Shown here piece by piece: positions 26,475-34,708 of a stretch of DNA of 64,000 nt; position 1 is the first letter of the stretch, and every line of letters begins with the position of its first letter. Below the pieces are notes generated by a model. The model searched no databases. It was given only the letters and a program-made list of their open reading frames with translations, and was not told the origin of the DNA. Both the position numbers and the translations under genes were made by a program. Source of the stretch: MedAcidi-G1 sp002294285 (lineage in GTDB: Bacteria > Actinomycetota > Acidimicrobiia > Acidimicrobiales > MedAcidi-G1); NCBI GenBank assembly GCA_963999645.1, contig CAXEUY010000005.1, positions 48,866-112,865 of the forward strand, read 5' to 3'.

Positions 26475-26942
26475 ATGTCAAAAAAATCTGTTTCAGTAAC
26501 AATTTCAGCCTCAATAGAAGAGGTTTGGAAAGTTCTTTCAGAATTTGACCAAATTTTCCTCTGGGCTGAAAATGTTGACCACTCATCGTTCCTGTCTGAA
26601 CAAACAGAAGGAATTGGTTCTACACGACGCATCCAACTGGGCTCAAATGTGATTCAAGAAACTGTCACGGTCTGGGAAGAACCAAAAAAACTCTCATATC
26701 AATTAAACGGACTACCACCTGTCTTTAAGAAAGTAACTAACAATTGGGAACTAACTAATGTGGGTCCGGATACACACGTCCAACTGACTGCACAAATCAC
26801 GCCTGCTCGCCCACCTGCTGAGTTTTTGGCAAAAATCGTAAGCCGTTTCTTTTCACGTATAAACCGAAAAATGTTAACTGGTCTTAAAGCCCATATTGAA
26901 CAGACTCCAATCAGAAAAGAGAAAAATGATGCAACATCCTGA
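26475..26942 (+). CDS. SRPBCC (START-like) family protein
   Basis: 155 residues. SVTISASIEEVWKVLSEF at the start, TVWEEPKKLSYQLNG in the middle and an amphipathic C-terminal helix (ILARIVSRFF-like) fit the polyketide-cyclase/START hydrophobic-ligand fold. Its last 17 bases overlap the start of the sulfatase-DJ-1 gene in another frame, suggesting coupled translation. Ligand unknown. Confidence 0.8.
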   Translation: MSKKSVSVTISASIEEVWKVLSEFDQIFLWAENVDHSSFLSEQTEGIGSTRRIQLGSNVIQETVTVWEEPKKLSYQLNGLPPVFKKVTNNWELTNVGPDTHVQLTAQITPARPPAEFLAKIVSRFFSRINRKMLTGLKAHIEQTPIRKEKNDATS

Positions 26943-29505
26943 TGTGGTAATCATCATGACTGATGAGGAGCGCAACATACCACCATACGAAAATGAAGAC
27001 CTTAAAAAGTGGCGTGAAATTGCCCTCCCTGCAAGACACTGGTTTAAGCAAAATAGTATTTCTTTCGAGCGGCATTACACAGGCTCACTCGCTTGTGTAC
27101 CGAGTCGTCCAACACTTTTTACTGGCCATTACCCAGATCTGCATGGAGTAACGCAAACAAATGGATTAGGTAAAGATGCTTCGGATTCTCGTATGCGCTG
27201 GCTACGACCTGGAGAAGTTCCAACTATAGGACACTGGTTCAAAGCAGCAGGCTATGACACCCATTACGACGGGAAATGGCATATAACCCATGCTGATCTT
27301 CTTGACCCTGACACCGGACTACCCGTACCTACTAATACTGAAAATGGTGAAGTGATTGAAGAAAATGTTGAAGCTTATTTAGAAGCTAATCCATTAGAAG
27401 AATTTGGCTTTTCAGGTTGGGTAGGCCCAGAACCCCATGGACCCGGACTTGCCAATTCTGGTTTCATTCGTGACAACTTAATCGCTGAACGTGTTGTTAA
27501 GTGGTTAAAAGACCGTTATTTGAGAAGAGAGTCAGGTGATGCGGAAGCGCTTCGCCCATTTCTTCTTGTCGCAAGTTTTGTAAATCCACATGACATAGTT
27601 CTTTTCCCTGGATGGCGAAGGCAAGAAAACAATCCGATTAAAAAATGTGATCTTGATCCTCCTGAAGTACCGGAGCCGCCAACACGCCATGAAGATTTAA
27701 GTTCCAAACCGGCAGCACAAATCGCTTATAAAAACTCTTATTTCTCCGGATATGGACCACAGAACAGAGTTAAAAGAATCTATGAACGCAATGAGCAGGC
27801 TTACCGCGATCTCTACTACAGACTCCATCTTGAAGTCGATGGGCCAATTGATATTGTTCGTAAAGCTGTTTCAGGAAATACATTGAATGAGTCAATTATT
27901 TTTCGTACATCTGATCATGGAGATTTATTGGGAGCGCATGGCGGTCTCCATCAGAAATGGTTTACCTTATACGACGAAGCTACAAGAGTGCCTTTTCAGA
28001 TTGTTAGAACAGGACCTAATCCCAGTAAACCTAAGACTATTTCAGATATACCGACCTCACATATCGACTTGATACCGACTGCTCTAGGTATGGCAGGTCT
28101 TGAGGAAAAAGAATTGTCTTTGAAACTCTCAGATTCGTTTACAGAAGTGCATCCTCTTCCGGGCTATAACCTTTCTCCTCTAATTGAAAATCAAAGTGAA
28201 GATAGCTTTTCAGAAAGAGGTGTCTACATGATGACAAGGGACAACATGCTTGAAGGTGATACTCTCGCATCTGCTCTTGCTCGTCATCTTGGCCTCGCCG
28301 ACAACCCACCTGCACCAATGAAAATTCGTGTTCCTGCTGATGTCGCATCTAATTTCGAAGGTCTTGTAAAAAGAGTCCGTGATACTGATGCTAAAGGGGG
28401 TAAAGGAAACCTTTGGAAATTGGTAAGGGCTTTTGATGATCCTTCAACTTGGTCTCACCCTGGTGTTCGTCAACTGTCCTCTAGTTCTCCGCCAGCTATA
28501 AGACACAGAAATTCAACCATTCCTGACCAATGGGAATTGTATAACCTTAATTCTGATCCAATTGAGTTAAAAAACGAATCAAAAAATCCTGCTCTTAGAG
28601 AAGTTTTCGATTTCTTAAAGAATTGTCTAAAAGAAGAATCTGCAAATCAGGTGCCTGAAAGAAACAACCCATGGCCTTATGCCCGTCGAAGACCACCAAA
28701 AGAGCAAATACCATTGAAAAAACCACCTCCTCCTGCAAGAGTTTTACGAAATTTTTTGCAAAACATTGGTCTTCATCCCGAAGACTTACATCCCTTTGAA
28801 GGTGAGTTAAAAAACTTTCGAGCTTTGATTGTTTGCACTAATCATTCATGGCTTGATGTTGCAAAACCTACTGGTGTGTTTTCTTCTGAAATGACTGTTC
28901 CTTACTATCTATTTACTGATGCGGGTATTGAAGTCGATCTGGCAAGTCCGTCAGGTGGGGAAATTGCGATTGATCCACTCTCTCTAAGAGCCGTTGTTCG
29001 ATCGAATCATGATGATCGTTTTCTGGTTGATGACTTATTAAAAGAAAAAGTACGAAAATCTATTTCAATGACAGATGTAGATGTTGGTATTTATGATGTG
29101 ATTTATTTCGCTGGTGGTTGGGGAGCAAGTTTTGATTTAGGTTTTTCTGACATAGTTGGACAAAAGGTTACAGAAGCCAATGCAAGAGGAATAGTTCTTG
29201 GTGGAGTTTGTCATGGGCCACTTGGTTTTTTACGCGCTTCCAACCTGCAGGGTCGTCCTCTAGTTGAAGGAAGACGAGTAACTGGCGTTACTGATAAACA
29301 AGTTCTTGAATTAGGAATTGATTCGACTCCTCATCATCCTGAAACTGAGTTGAGGAAATTAGGTGCAGATTTCAAATGCTCTCATCGTTTCCGTGATCCG
29401 TTTGCTAATCATTGGGAGGTAGACGGGAACCTGGTGACAGGACAAAACCAAAATTCCGCTCCAATGGTCGCAAGAGAAATAATGAAATTGCTTTCAAAAG
29501 CGTAA
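26926..29505 (+). CDS. Sulfatase fused to a DJ-1/PfpI domain
   Basis: 859 residues from ATG 26926, which follows an AAGAG-like ribosome site (an in-frame ATG lies at 26896). Residues about 1-470 are a type I sulfatase: metal-binding MTDEE near residue 11, the formylglycine signature LACVPSRPTLFTG with Cys57, DGKWHITH, NPHDIV, and RTSDHGDLLGAHGG. The last ~220 residues are a DJ-1/PfpI (class I glutamine-amidotransferase-like) domain: VYYFAGGWG-like IYDVIYFAGGWGAS and the nucleophile elbow GGVCHGPLGF with Cys near residue 762. A Pro-rich linker joins them. No signal peptide, so probably cytoplasmic. Needs a formylglycine-generating enzyme, not seen here. Sulfatase-DJ-1 coupling suggests hydrolysis plus handling of a reactive product, but that is inference. 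Confidence 0.9.
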   Translation: MMQHPDVVIIMTDEERNIPPYENEDLKKWREIALPARHWFKQNSISFERHYTGSLACVPSRPTLFTGHYPDLHGVTQTNGLGKDASDSRMRWLRPGEVPTIGHWFKAAGYDTHYDGKWHITHADLLDPDTGLPVPTNTENGEVIEENVEAYLEANPLEEFGFSGWVGPEPHGPGLANSGFIRDNLIAERVVKWLKDRYLRRESGDAEALRPFLLVASFVNPHDIVLFPGWRRQENNPIKKCDLDPPEVPEPPTRHEDLSSKPAAQIAYKNSYFSGYGPQNRVKRIYERNEQAYRDLYYRLHLEVDGPIDIVRKAVSGNTLNESIIFRTSDHGDLLGAHGGLHQKWFTLYDEATRVPFQIVRTGPNPSKPKTISDIPTSHIDLIPTALGMAGLEEKELSLKLSDSFTEVHPLPGYNLSPLIENQSEDSFSERGVYMMTRDNMLEGDTLASALARHLGLADNPPAPMKIRVPADVASNFEGLVKRVRDTDAKGGKGNLWKLVRAFDDPSTWSHPGVRQLSSSSPPAIRHRNSTIPDQWELYNLNSDPIELKNESKNPALREVFDFLKNCLKEESANQVPERNNPWPYARRRPPKEQIPLKKPPPPARVLRNFLQNIGLHPEDLHPFEGELKNFRALIVCTNHSWLDVAKPTGVFSSEMTVPYYLFTDAGIEVDLASPSGGEIAIDPLSLRAVVRSNHDDRFLVDDLLKEKVRKSISMTDVDVGIYDVIYFAGGWGASFDLGFSDIVGQKVTEANARGIVLGGVCHGPLGFLRASNLQGRPLVEGRRVTGVTDKQVLELGIDSTPHHPETELRKLGADFKCSHRFRDPFANHWEVDGNLVTGQNQNSAPMVAREIMKLLSKA

Positions 29506-29541
29506 AAATTTAATTACTTACTTTAATTAAAAGTAGAAAAC

Positions 29542-30057
29542 ATGTATATGAATTTGGACATTGAAGAAATAAAGCATGCTGAAAAATCCCAGAAAATGTA
29601 TCAGGAATTCCTAATTTATGTTGAACACGAAAATGTTGAGTTTGATCGTAATGAATCAAAAAATCTAGAACTGCAGCTGAAGGAAAAAATTAATTGGTTT
29701 GAAAGGTACTTGAAGCATCTAGAAAAGGGCGGAAAACGCATTAAGGCCGGAGCAGACTACTGGGCTCAACATGAAAATCATTATTTAACAATTGAATATG
29801 GTGAAGATGAACAAGGAGATATTGAACAAGACATCCTATTTATCTGGTGTGAAACATGTTCGGACATTGTTAGTTCACATGCACATGAAAAATCTAAAAT
29901 TAATGAATTCAATGAGATAAAGAACCATTTAGGTCACTCAGTAATTTCTTCCAGAGAAAATAGAAATCAAAAGACAGTTTGTTTAATCTGCAATGATTGT
30001 GAAAACACTAGAACCATTTTGTGTAGTGAAGTAAGCGACTGGTTTGACGAAATCTAA
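29542..30057 (+). CDS. Unrecognised protein with two CxxC pairs
   Basis: 171 residues, Glu/Lys/Asn-rich, starting at ATG 29542 (second ATG three codons on). The first half is helical and charged (NLELQLKEKINWFERYLKHLEKGG). The second half has FIWCETCSDIV and TVCLICNDCENTR, two Cys pairs about 45 residues apart that could form a zinc ribbon. No known family recognised. Very A+T-rich even for this window. It stands alone between the sulfatase and the helicase. Confidence 0.6.
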   Translation: MYMNLDIEEIKHAEKSQKMYQEFLIYVEHENVEFDRNESKNLELQLKEKINWFERYLKHLEKGGKRIKAGADYWAQHENHYLTIEYGEDEQGDIEQDILFIWCETCSDIVSSHAHEKSKINEFNEIKNHLGHSVISSRENRNQKTVCLICNDCENTRTILCSEVSDWFDEI

Positions 30058-30080
30058 ACTAGCCAATAACAAATTCAAAA

Positions 30081-30236
30081 TTGAACCTAGCTACTCCGAG
30101 GAACATCTGCTTCTTAGCGTTAACATTAATTACTCTGGCAAGTTTTGCTAGTGGGTTTATGGCGGGTTTCAGTTCACACCTCTTCCTCACCGTGAGCCAC
30201 CTTTGTATTAAGAAAGCGTCATATAACAACCAATAG
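30081..30236 (+). CDS. Possible 51-residue membrane peptide in the helicase leader
   Basis: TTG 30081 to TAG 30234-30236. The translation has one hydrophobic stretch (FLALTLITLASFASGFMAGF) followed by a cationic tail. There is no ATG before the middle of the stretch and no clear ribosome site; composition alone may produce this. Otherwise the 207 bases between the CxxC protein and the helicase show no gene and may be a long leader. Confidence 0.2.
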   Translation: MNLATPRNICFLALTLITLASFASGFMAGFSSHLFLTVSHLCIKKASYNNQ

Positions 30237-30264
30237 AACTTGCTCGCGCGGGTTTAAGGAAATC

Positions 30265-31752
30265 ATGTCAACTACATTCGCCGAGCTCGGCGTTTCTGAA
30301 AACATCTGCAGATCTCTAGCAGACAAAGGGATCTTTAAGCCTTTTGAAATCCAAAAGTTAACATTGGCTGACGGACTTAATGGTCGTGATATTTGTGGGC
30401 GCGCTCCAACAGGCTCTGGAAAAACTATTGCTTTTGGGATACCTCTAATTACAAATAGCAGGCGGGGAAAACCAAAAAGTCCTGGATCACTAATTCTCGC
30501 TCCAACAAGAGAACTAGCTGAACAAATATTTTCTGAGCTACTTTCACTTGCTGGAAATACAAAAGTTGGGGTTGTCTACGGTGGAGTAGGTTACGGTAAT
30601 CAAATTAGAGCATTAAAACAAGGAATAGATATTCTTGTTGCCTGCCCTGGAAGACTCGAAGATCTAATTGAGAAAGGCTTCGTAAACCTTTCAAATGTTA
30701 ACCATGTCGTTCTAGATGAAGCAGACCGTATGGCTGATATGGGTTTCATGCCCTCTGTTAGACGTTTGCTAGATCAAACAAACCCGAAAAGACAAACTTT
30801 TCTTTTTTCTGCAACTCTGGACGGAGATGTAGCGAAACTTACCCGTGATTACCAAACAAATCCAATACACCATGAGATCGGTGAAGAGACACCCGATATT
30901 AAATCTGCTCACCACCTTTTTTGGAAAATCACAAATACAAATAAAACAGAGACAACTGCAGAAGCTGTAAATGCAGTATGGCCAGCGATTATTTTTTGTA
31001 GAACACGACATGGTTCAGATCGCCTTTCTAAGCGACTCACGAAACTTGGTGTCCATGGTGTAACGATCCATGGTGGTAAAAGCCAGAACCAAAGATCCAG
31101 AGCACTCTCAGATTTTACAAAAGGTCGTGTCCAAGCACTTATAGCCACTGACGTTGCTGCAAGGGGAATCCATGTAGACGGTGTCGCATCCGTAATCCAC
31201 TATGATCCGCCGGAAGACCACAAGGCCTATATACATAGATCAGGAAGAACTGCAAGAGCAGGTCGAAGTGGGATTGTTCTTTCATTTGTGGCTCCCGACC
31301 AAAAGAAAAAGTCTCGTCGGCTCCAACACAAAATCAATATTGATCAACCAATAACGGAACCTGATGTCGAAATTTTGAAAAACCTTTCTCCTATTAACAA
31401 CCCAGCGAAAAAATTTAAAGCTCCTTACGACAAAAAAGATGGCACTAAAAATTCGGATACGAAGAAATCTTCTCATAAAAAAAACAGTGATCATAAAAAG
31501 CAAGGTGCTAGCAAAAATAAAAACAACACCAAACACCGAGGCAACAATAAAAAACCACGTAAGAGCAATAAAAATCGTCCTGCGAACTCTAATAATAGAA
31601 ATCAGCAGTCAAAAAACAGGCAACATCCATCTTCGAAAAAGAGAGCTCAATCAAAAAATTCTAAAGGAAATAACCGTCCTTCGAATAAAAACCGTAAAAG
31701 CCAAAAACATCAAAACCGTAATAAGAGTCGTAAAGCTTATGCTTCGCGGTAA
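30265..31752 (+). CDS. DEAD-box RNA helicase with long Lys/Asn-rich tail
   Basis: ATP-dependent RNA unwinding, RhlE/CsdA type. 495 residues. Q motif KPFEIQKLTL, Walker A RAPTGSGKT (46-54), APTRELAEQI, VLDEADRMADMGF, FSATL, and the second domain with IFCRTRHGSDRL, IATDVAARGIHV and HRSGRTARAG. From about residue 375 the chain becomes a disordered, strongly basic tail of Lys, Asn, Ser and Arg with no hydrophobic core, suited to RNA binding. Likely role in ribosome assembly or mRNA decay at low temperature. Confidence 0.95.
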   Translation: MSTTFAELGVSENICRSLADKGIFKPFEIQKLTLADGLNGRDICGRAPTGSGKTIAFGIPLITNSRRGKPKSPGSLILAPTRELAEQIFSELLSLAGNTKVGVVYGGVGYGNQIRALKQGIDILVACPGRLEDLIEKGFVNLSNVNHVVLDEADRMADMGFMPSVRRLLDQTNPKRQTFLFSATLDGDVAKLTRDYQTNPIHHEIGEETPDIKSAHHLFWKITNTNKTETTAEAVNAVWPAIIFCRTRHGSDRLSKRLTKLGVHGVTIHGGKSQNQRSRALSDFTKGRVQALIATDVAARGIHVDGVASVIHYDPPEDHKAYIHRSGRTARAGRSGIVLSFVAPDQKKKSRRLQHKINIDQPITEPDVEILKNLSPINNPAKKFKAPYDKKDGTKNSDTKKSSHKKNSDHKKQGASKNKNNTKHRGNNKKPRKSNKNRPANSNNRNQQSKNRQHPSSKKRAQSKNSKGNNRPSNKNRKSQKHQNRNKSRKAYASR

Positions 31753-31851
31753 TTAAGAGCTAAAAGAACCCAATTTTGTAGTTAAAGACACTTTTAAATC
31801 GGCAAACTTAAATGAGAACTTTAACGATTCCAGAAATTACAGGAAGAGTAA

Positions 31852-33237
31852 ATGGAACTTTCAGACCTAGACATAGCAGAATCAGTAATTGACTTAATAG
31901 GTAAAACCCCTATGGTGCAACTGAAAAAAATTGCATCTGACTCTCCTTGTCCAATTATCGCAAAAATCGAAACTACTAATCCTGGTGGAAGTGTAAAAGA
32001 CCGCGCAGCGATAACAATGATAGATGCAGCTGAGAGTGAAGGACTTTTAAAGCCGGGTGGGACAATTGTTGAGCCTACCTCAGGTAATACGGGTGTGGGC
32101 TTGGCTATCGTAGCCGCTCAAAGAGGCTACAAATGCATCTTTGTTATGACAGACAAAGTAAGTGAGGAAAAGGTCGCTTTGTTAAAAGCTTATGGTTCCG
32201 AAGTGGTTGTCTGCCCTGGGGCGGTTGAGCCTGACGATCCTAGGTCTTATTATTCGACAGCTGAACGTTTGGTAAAAGAAACACCGAATGCCTTTCAACC
32301 AAACCAGTATCACAATCCTAATAACCCTCGAGCGCACTATGAGACAACTGGCCCTGAAATATGGGAACAAACTAAAGGCCGAATAACACATTTTGTCGCT
32401 GGTGCGGGAACAGGAGGAACTATTAGTGGTGTCGGCAAATTCTTGAAAGAAAAGAATAAAGCTATTCAAATAGTTGTGGCTGATCCGGAAAACTCTGTTT
32501 TTTCAGGTGGTTCAGGTAGACCATATCTTGTTGAAGGAGTTGGAGAGGATTTCTGGCCTACTACATATGATCAAAGCGTTGTTGACTTGACTATTCCGAT
32601 TAGCGATGCTGATTCATTTTCAATGACAAAACGTGTTACTGAAGAAGAGGGCCTCTTAATTGGAGGATCTTGCGGTACTGCTGTAGCAGGAGCAGTGAAG
32701 CTTTCAAAAAATCTCTCAAAAGACGATCTTGTAGTAGTTCTTCTTCCAGATTCAGGAAGAGGTTATTTGAGTAAGATTTTTAATCCTATTTGGATGGCAA
32801 AAATGGGATTTTCATATGAAAATCAGCTATCTGACGAAACTGTTATTCAAGTAATTGAATCTAAAAATTCGACAAATGTGGGACTTGTATACCTGAATCC
32901 AGAGGAACCTGTTTCTTCGGCTCTAAAAATAATGGAAGAAACCGGTTTTTCTGATTTGCCGGTAGCGATTGGGGAAATGCCTATTTCTGCAGCTGAAGTA
33001 ATAGGTTCTGTTTCAAAAGAAATTTTGATTGAAAATTCGAATGATAATGAGCTCCTGCCTGTTAAAAATTTTCTACAACCTCCTCTAGAACTTGTTGGTG
33101 TAGGAGAAGAACTTTTCCCTAGAATTGTTACGTTATTTAATGAAGCGGAAACTGTTTTGGTGTTAGATGGAGGTAGACCAATTACTGTTCTATCAAAATC
33201 TGATGTTGAAGCTTTTTGCGAGAATCGTAAAAATTAA
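31852..33237 (+). CDS. cbs: Cystathionine beta-synthase
   Basis: Condenses serine and homocysteine to cystathionine. 461 residues. PLP domain (1-320): LIGKTPMVQLKKI, TNPGGSVKDRAA with the PLP Lys49, EPTSGNTGVGLAIVAA, GAGTGGTISGVGKFL. The C-terminal ~130 residues hold a pair of CBS domains, the regulatory module of true CBS as opposed to cysteine synthase. An AGGAAG lies just before ATG 31852. A PLP cystathionine gamma enzyme gene follows after 15 bases, giving a transsulfuration pair. Confidence 0.92.
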   Translation: MELSDLDIAESVIDLIGKTPMVQLKKIASDSPCPIIAKIETTNPGGSVKDRAAITMIDAAESEGLLKPGGTIVEPTSGNTGVGLAIVAAQRGYKCIFVMTDKVSEEKVALLKAYGSEVVVCPGAVEPDDPRSYYSTAERLVKETPNAFQPNQYHNPNNPRAHYETTGPEIWEQTKGRITHFVAGAGTGGTISGVGKFLKEKNKAIQIVVADPENSVFSGGSGRPYLVEGVGEDFWPTTYDQSVVDLTIPISDADSFSMTKRVTEEEGLLIGGSCGTAVAGAVKLSKNLSKDDLVVVLLPDSGRGYLSKIFNPIWMAKMGFSYENQLSDETVIQVIESKNSTNVGLVYLNPEEPVSSALKIMEETGFSDLPVAIGEMPISAAEVIGSVSKEILIENSNDNELLPVKNFLQPPLELVGVGEELFPRIVTLFNEAETVLVLDGGRPITVLSKSDVEAFCENRKN

Positions 33238-33252
33238 CTAGATGGTGATTTA

Positions 33253-34443
33253 ATGGAAACACATGGCGGTGACCCACTTCTATCGGGTTTTGAAAACCCT
33301 GAGGAATTCGGTTTTGAAACGCGTGCAATTAGAGCGGGCCAACCACACGATTCTCGTACAGGTGGTGTTGTTACACCCATTGCATTATCAACAACATTTG
33401 CTCAGGACTCTGTAGGTGAGCCAAAATTCGGTTATGAATACGCTAGAACTGGAAACCCAACTAGGCATGCTTATGAAGCGTGTCTAGCAAGTCTCGAATG
33501 TGCACGATATGGTTTTGGATTTTCTAGTGGAATGGCTGCAGAGGATTCTTTACTCCGTTTCCTAAAACCAAATGACAAAATACTTTTGGGTGATGACGCT
33601 TATGGGGGATCTTTCAGACTTATAGACAAAATCTATGGTCAAAATAAAATTATCCATGAAGCAATAGACCTAAGTGAGCCTGACTCAATTAAAAAAGCCT
33701 GGACTGAAGAAACAAAAATAGTCTGGCTTGAAACTCCTACTAACCCGCTTCTCAATGTTGTAGACATTAAGAAGATCTCAGAAATAACTCATGATCTGGG
33801 AGGTCTTCTGATTGTTGATAACACTTTCGCTACACCTTATTTACAAACACCTATTTCATTGGGCGCTGATGCTGTTGTGCATTCAGCAACCAAATATTTG
33901 GGAGGTCACAGTGATGTCGTCGGGGGGTTTGTAGCAACAAACAATGAAAGCCTTGTTGAACACCTCTCGTTCACACAAAATGCTGTGGGAGCTGTTCCCA
34001 GCCCATTCGATTGTTATTTGGTTTTAAGGGGTATTAAAACACTGGCTGTGCGAATGGATCGACACTGTGAAAATGCTAAAACAATCGTTGCTTTGCTGAA
34101 TGAACATCCAAAAGTGAAGCAAGTTTTTTATCCTGGTCTTCCTAGTAACAAGGGACACGATATTGCTAAAGAACAAATGAAAGATTTTGGCGGAATGGTC
34201 TCTTTTTCTGTTCATGGTGGTCGTGAAACAGCAGAAAAAGTTTCTGCATCTACAAAAGTATTTACTTTGGCCGAGTCTTTGGGAGCTGTTGAATCTTTAA
34301 TCGAGCATCCTGGAGCTATGACGCATGCTTCTGTCATAGGTTCTCCTCTTGAAGTGCCAGAAGATCTAATACGCATTTCTGTTGGTATCGAATTAGTCGA
34401 TGATCTTGTTGCAGATCTTGAACAGGCTCTTTCAGTCGCCTAA
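33253..34443 (+). CDS. Cystathionine gamma-synthase/lyase family enzyme
   Basis: 396-residue Cys/Met-metabolism PLP enzyme. It has FETRAIRAGQPHD and TPIALSTTFAQ at the start, YARTGNPTRHAYEACLASLE in the middle, and the PLP Lys214 in HSATKYLGGHSDVVGG. The pairing with cystathionine beta-synthase makes the gamma-lyase direction (cystathionine to cysteine) likely, though sequence alone does not separate MetB from lyase. It is followed by the DUF6356-like gene. Confidence 0.92.
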   Translation: METHGGDPLLSGFENPEEFGFETRAIRAGQPHDSRTGGVVTPIALSTTFAQDSVGEPKFGYEYARTGNPTRHAYEACLASLECARYGFGFSSGMAAEDSLLRFLKPNDKILLGDDAYGGSFRLIDKIYGQNKIIHEAIDLSEPDSIKKAWTEETKIVWLETPTNPLLNVVDIKKISEITHDLGGLLIVDNTFATPYLQTPISLGADAVVHSATKYLGGHSDVVGGFVATNNESLVEHLSFTQNAVGAVPSPFDCYLVLRGIKTLAVRMDRHCENAKTIVALLNEHPKVKQVFYPGLPSNKGHDIAKEQMKDFGGMVSFSVHGGRETAEKVSASTKVFTLAESLGAVESLIEHPGAMTHASVIGSPLEVPEDLIRISVGIELVDDLVADLEQALSVA

Positions 34444-34493
34444 TTGGCGAATTTTTGTTAGATCACAAACATTAGCTATTCTTCTTTATCGGT

Positions 34494-34700
34494 ATTTTTT
34501 CGGACCATCCATCTACAGTCGGAGAAACTTGGTTTCAGCACGCTTCTAGAGCAATAAAAATCTCATTTTTATTAGCTTCAGCATCAGTCTGTGCTTGTAT
34601 CCACGCAGTCTTTCCTTTCATCTTTAAAACAACTGCTAGCCAAACTATAAAAAAACTCAACAGAGAAATTGAAGAAATGGAAACGAAAGTTACGAAATAA
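34494..34700 (+). CDS. DUF6356-like small membrane protein, no standard start codon
   Basis: The frame reads IFSDHPSTVGETWFQHASRA, then a hydrophobic helix (SFLLASASVCACIHAVFPFIF) and KTTASQTIKKLNREIE, ending TAA 34698-34700. This is the DUF6356 pattern (HP-x-SVGE-x-Y/W-x-x-H, then a helix, HAxxPFxF-x-T-x-S). An in-frame TAG lies at 34473-34475 and no ATG, GTG or TTG occurs before the conserved part; ATT 34494 is the position expected for Met. Either an ATT/ATC start, a sequencing error, or a decayed gene. Sits 50 bases after the transsulfuration pair. Confidence 0.6.
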   Translation: MFSDHPSTVGETWFQHASRAIKISFLLASASVCACIHAVFPFIFKTTASQTIKKLNREIEEMETKVTK

Positions 34701-34708
34701 CCTTGACT

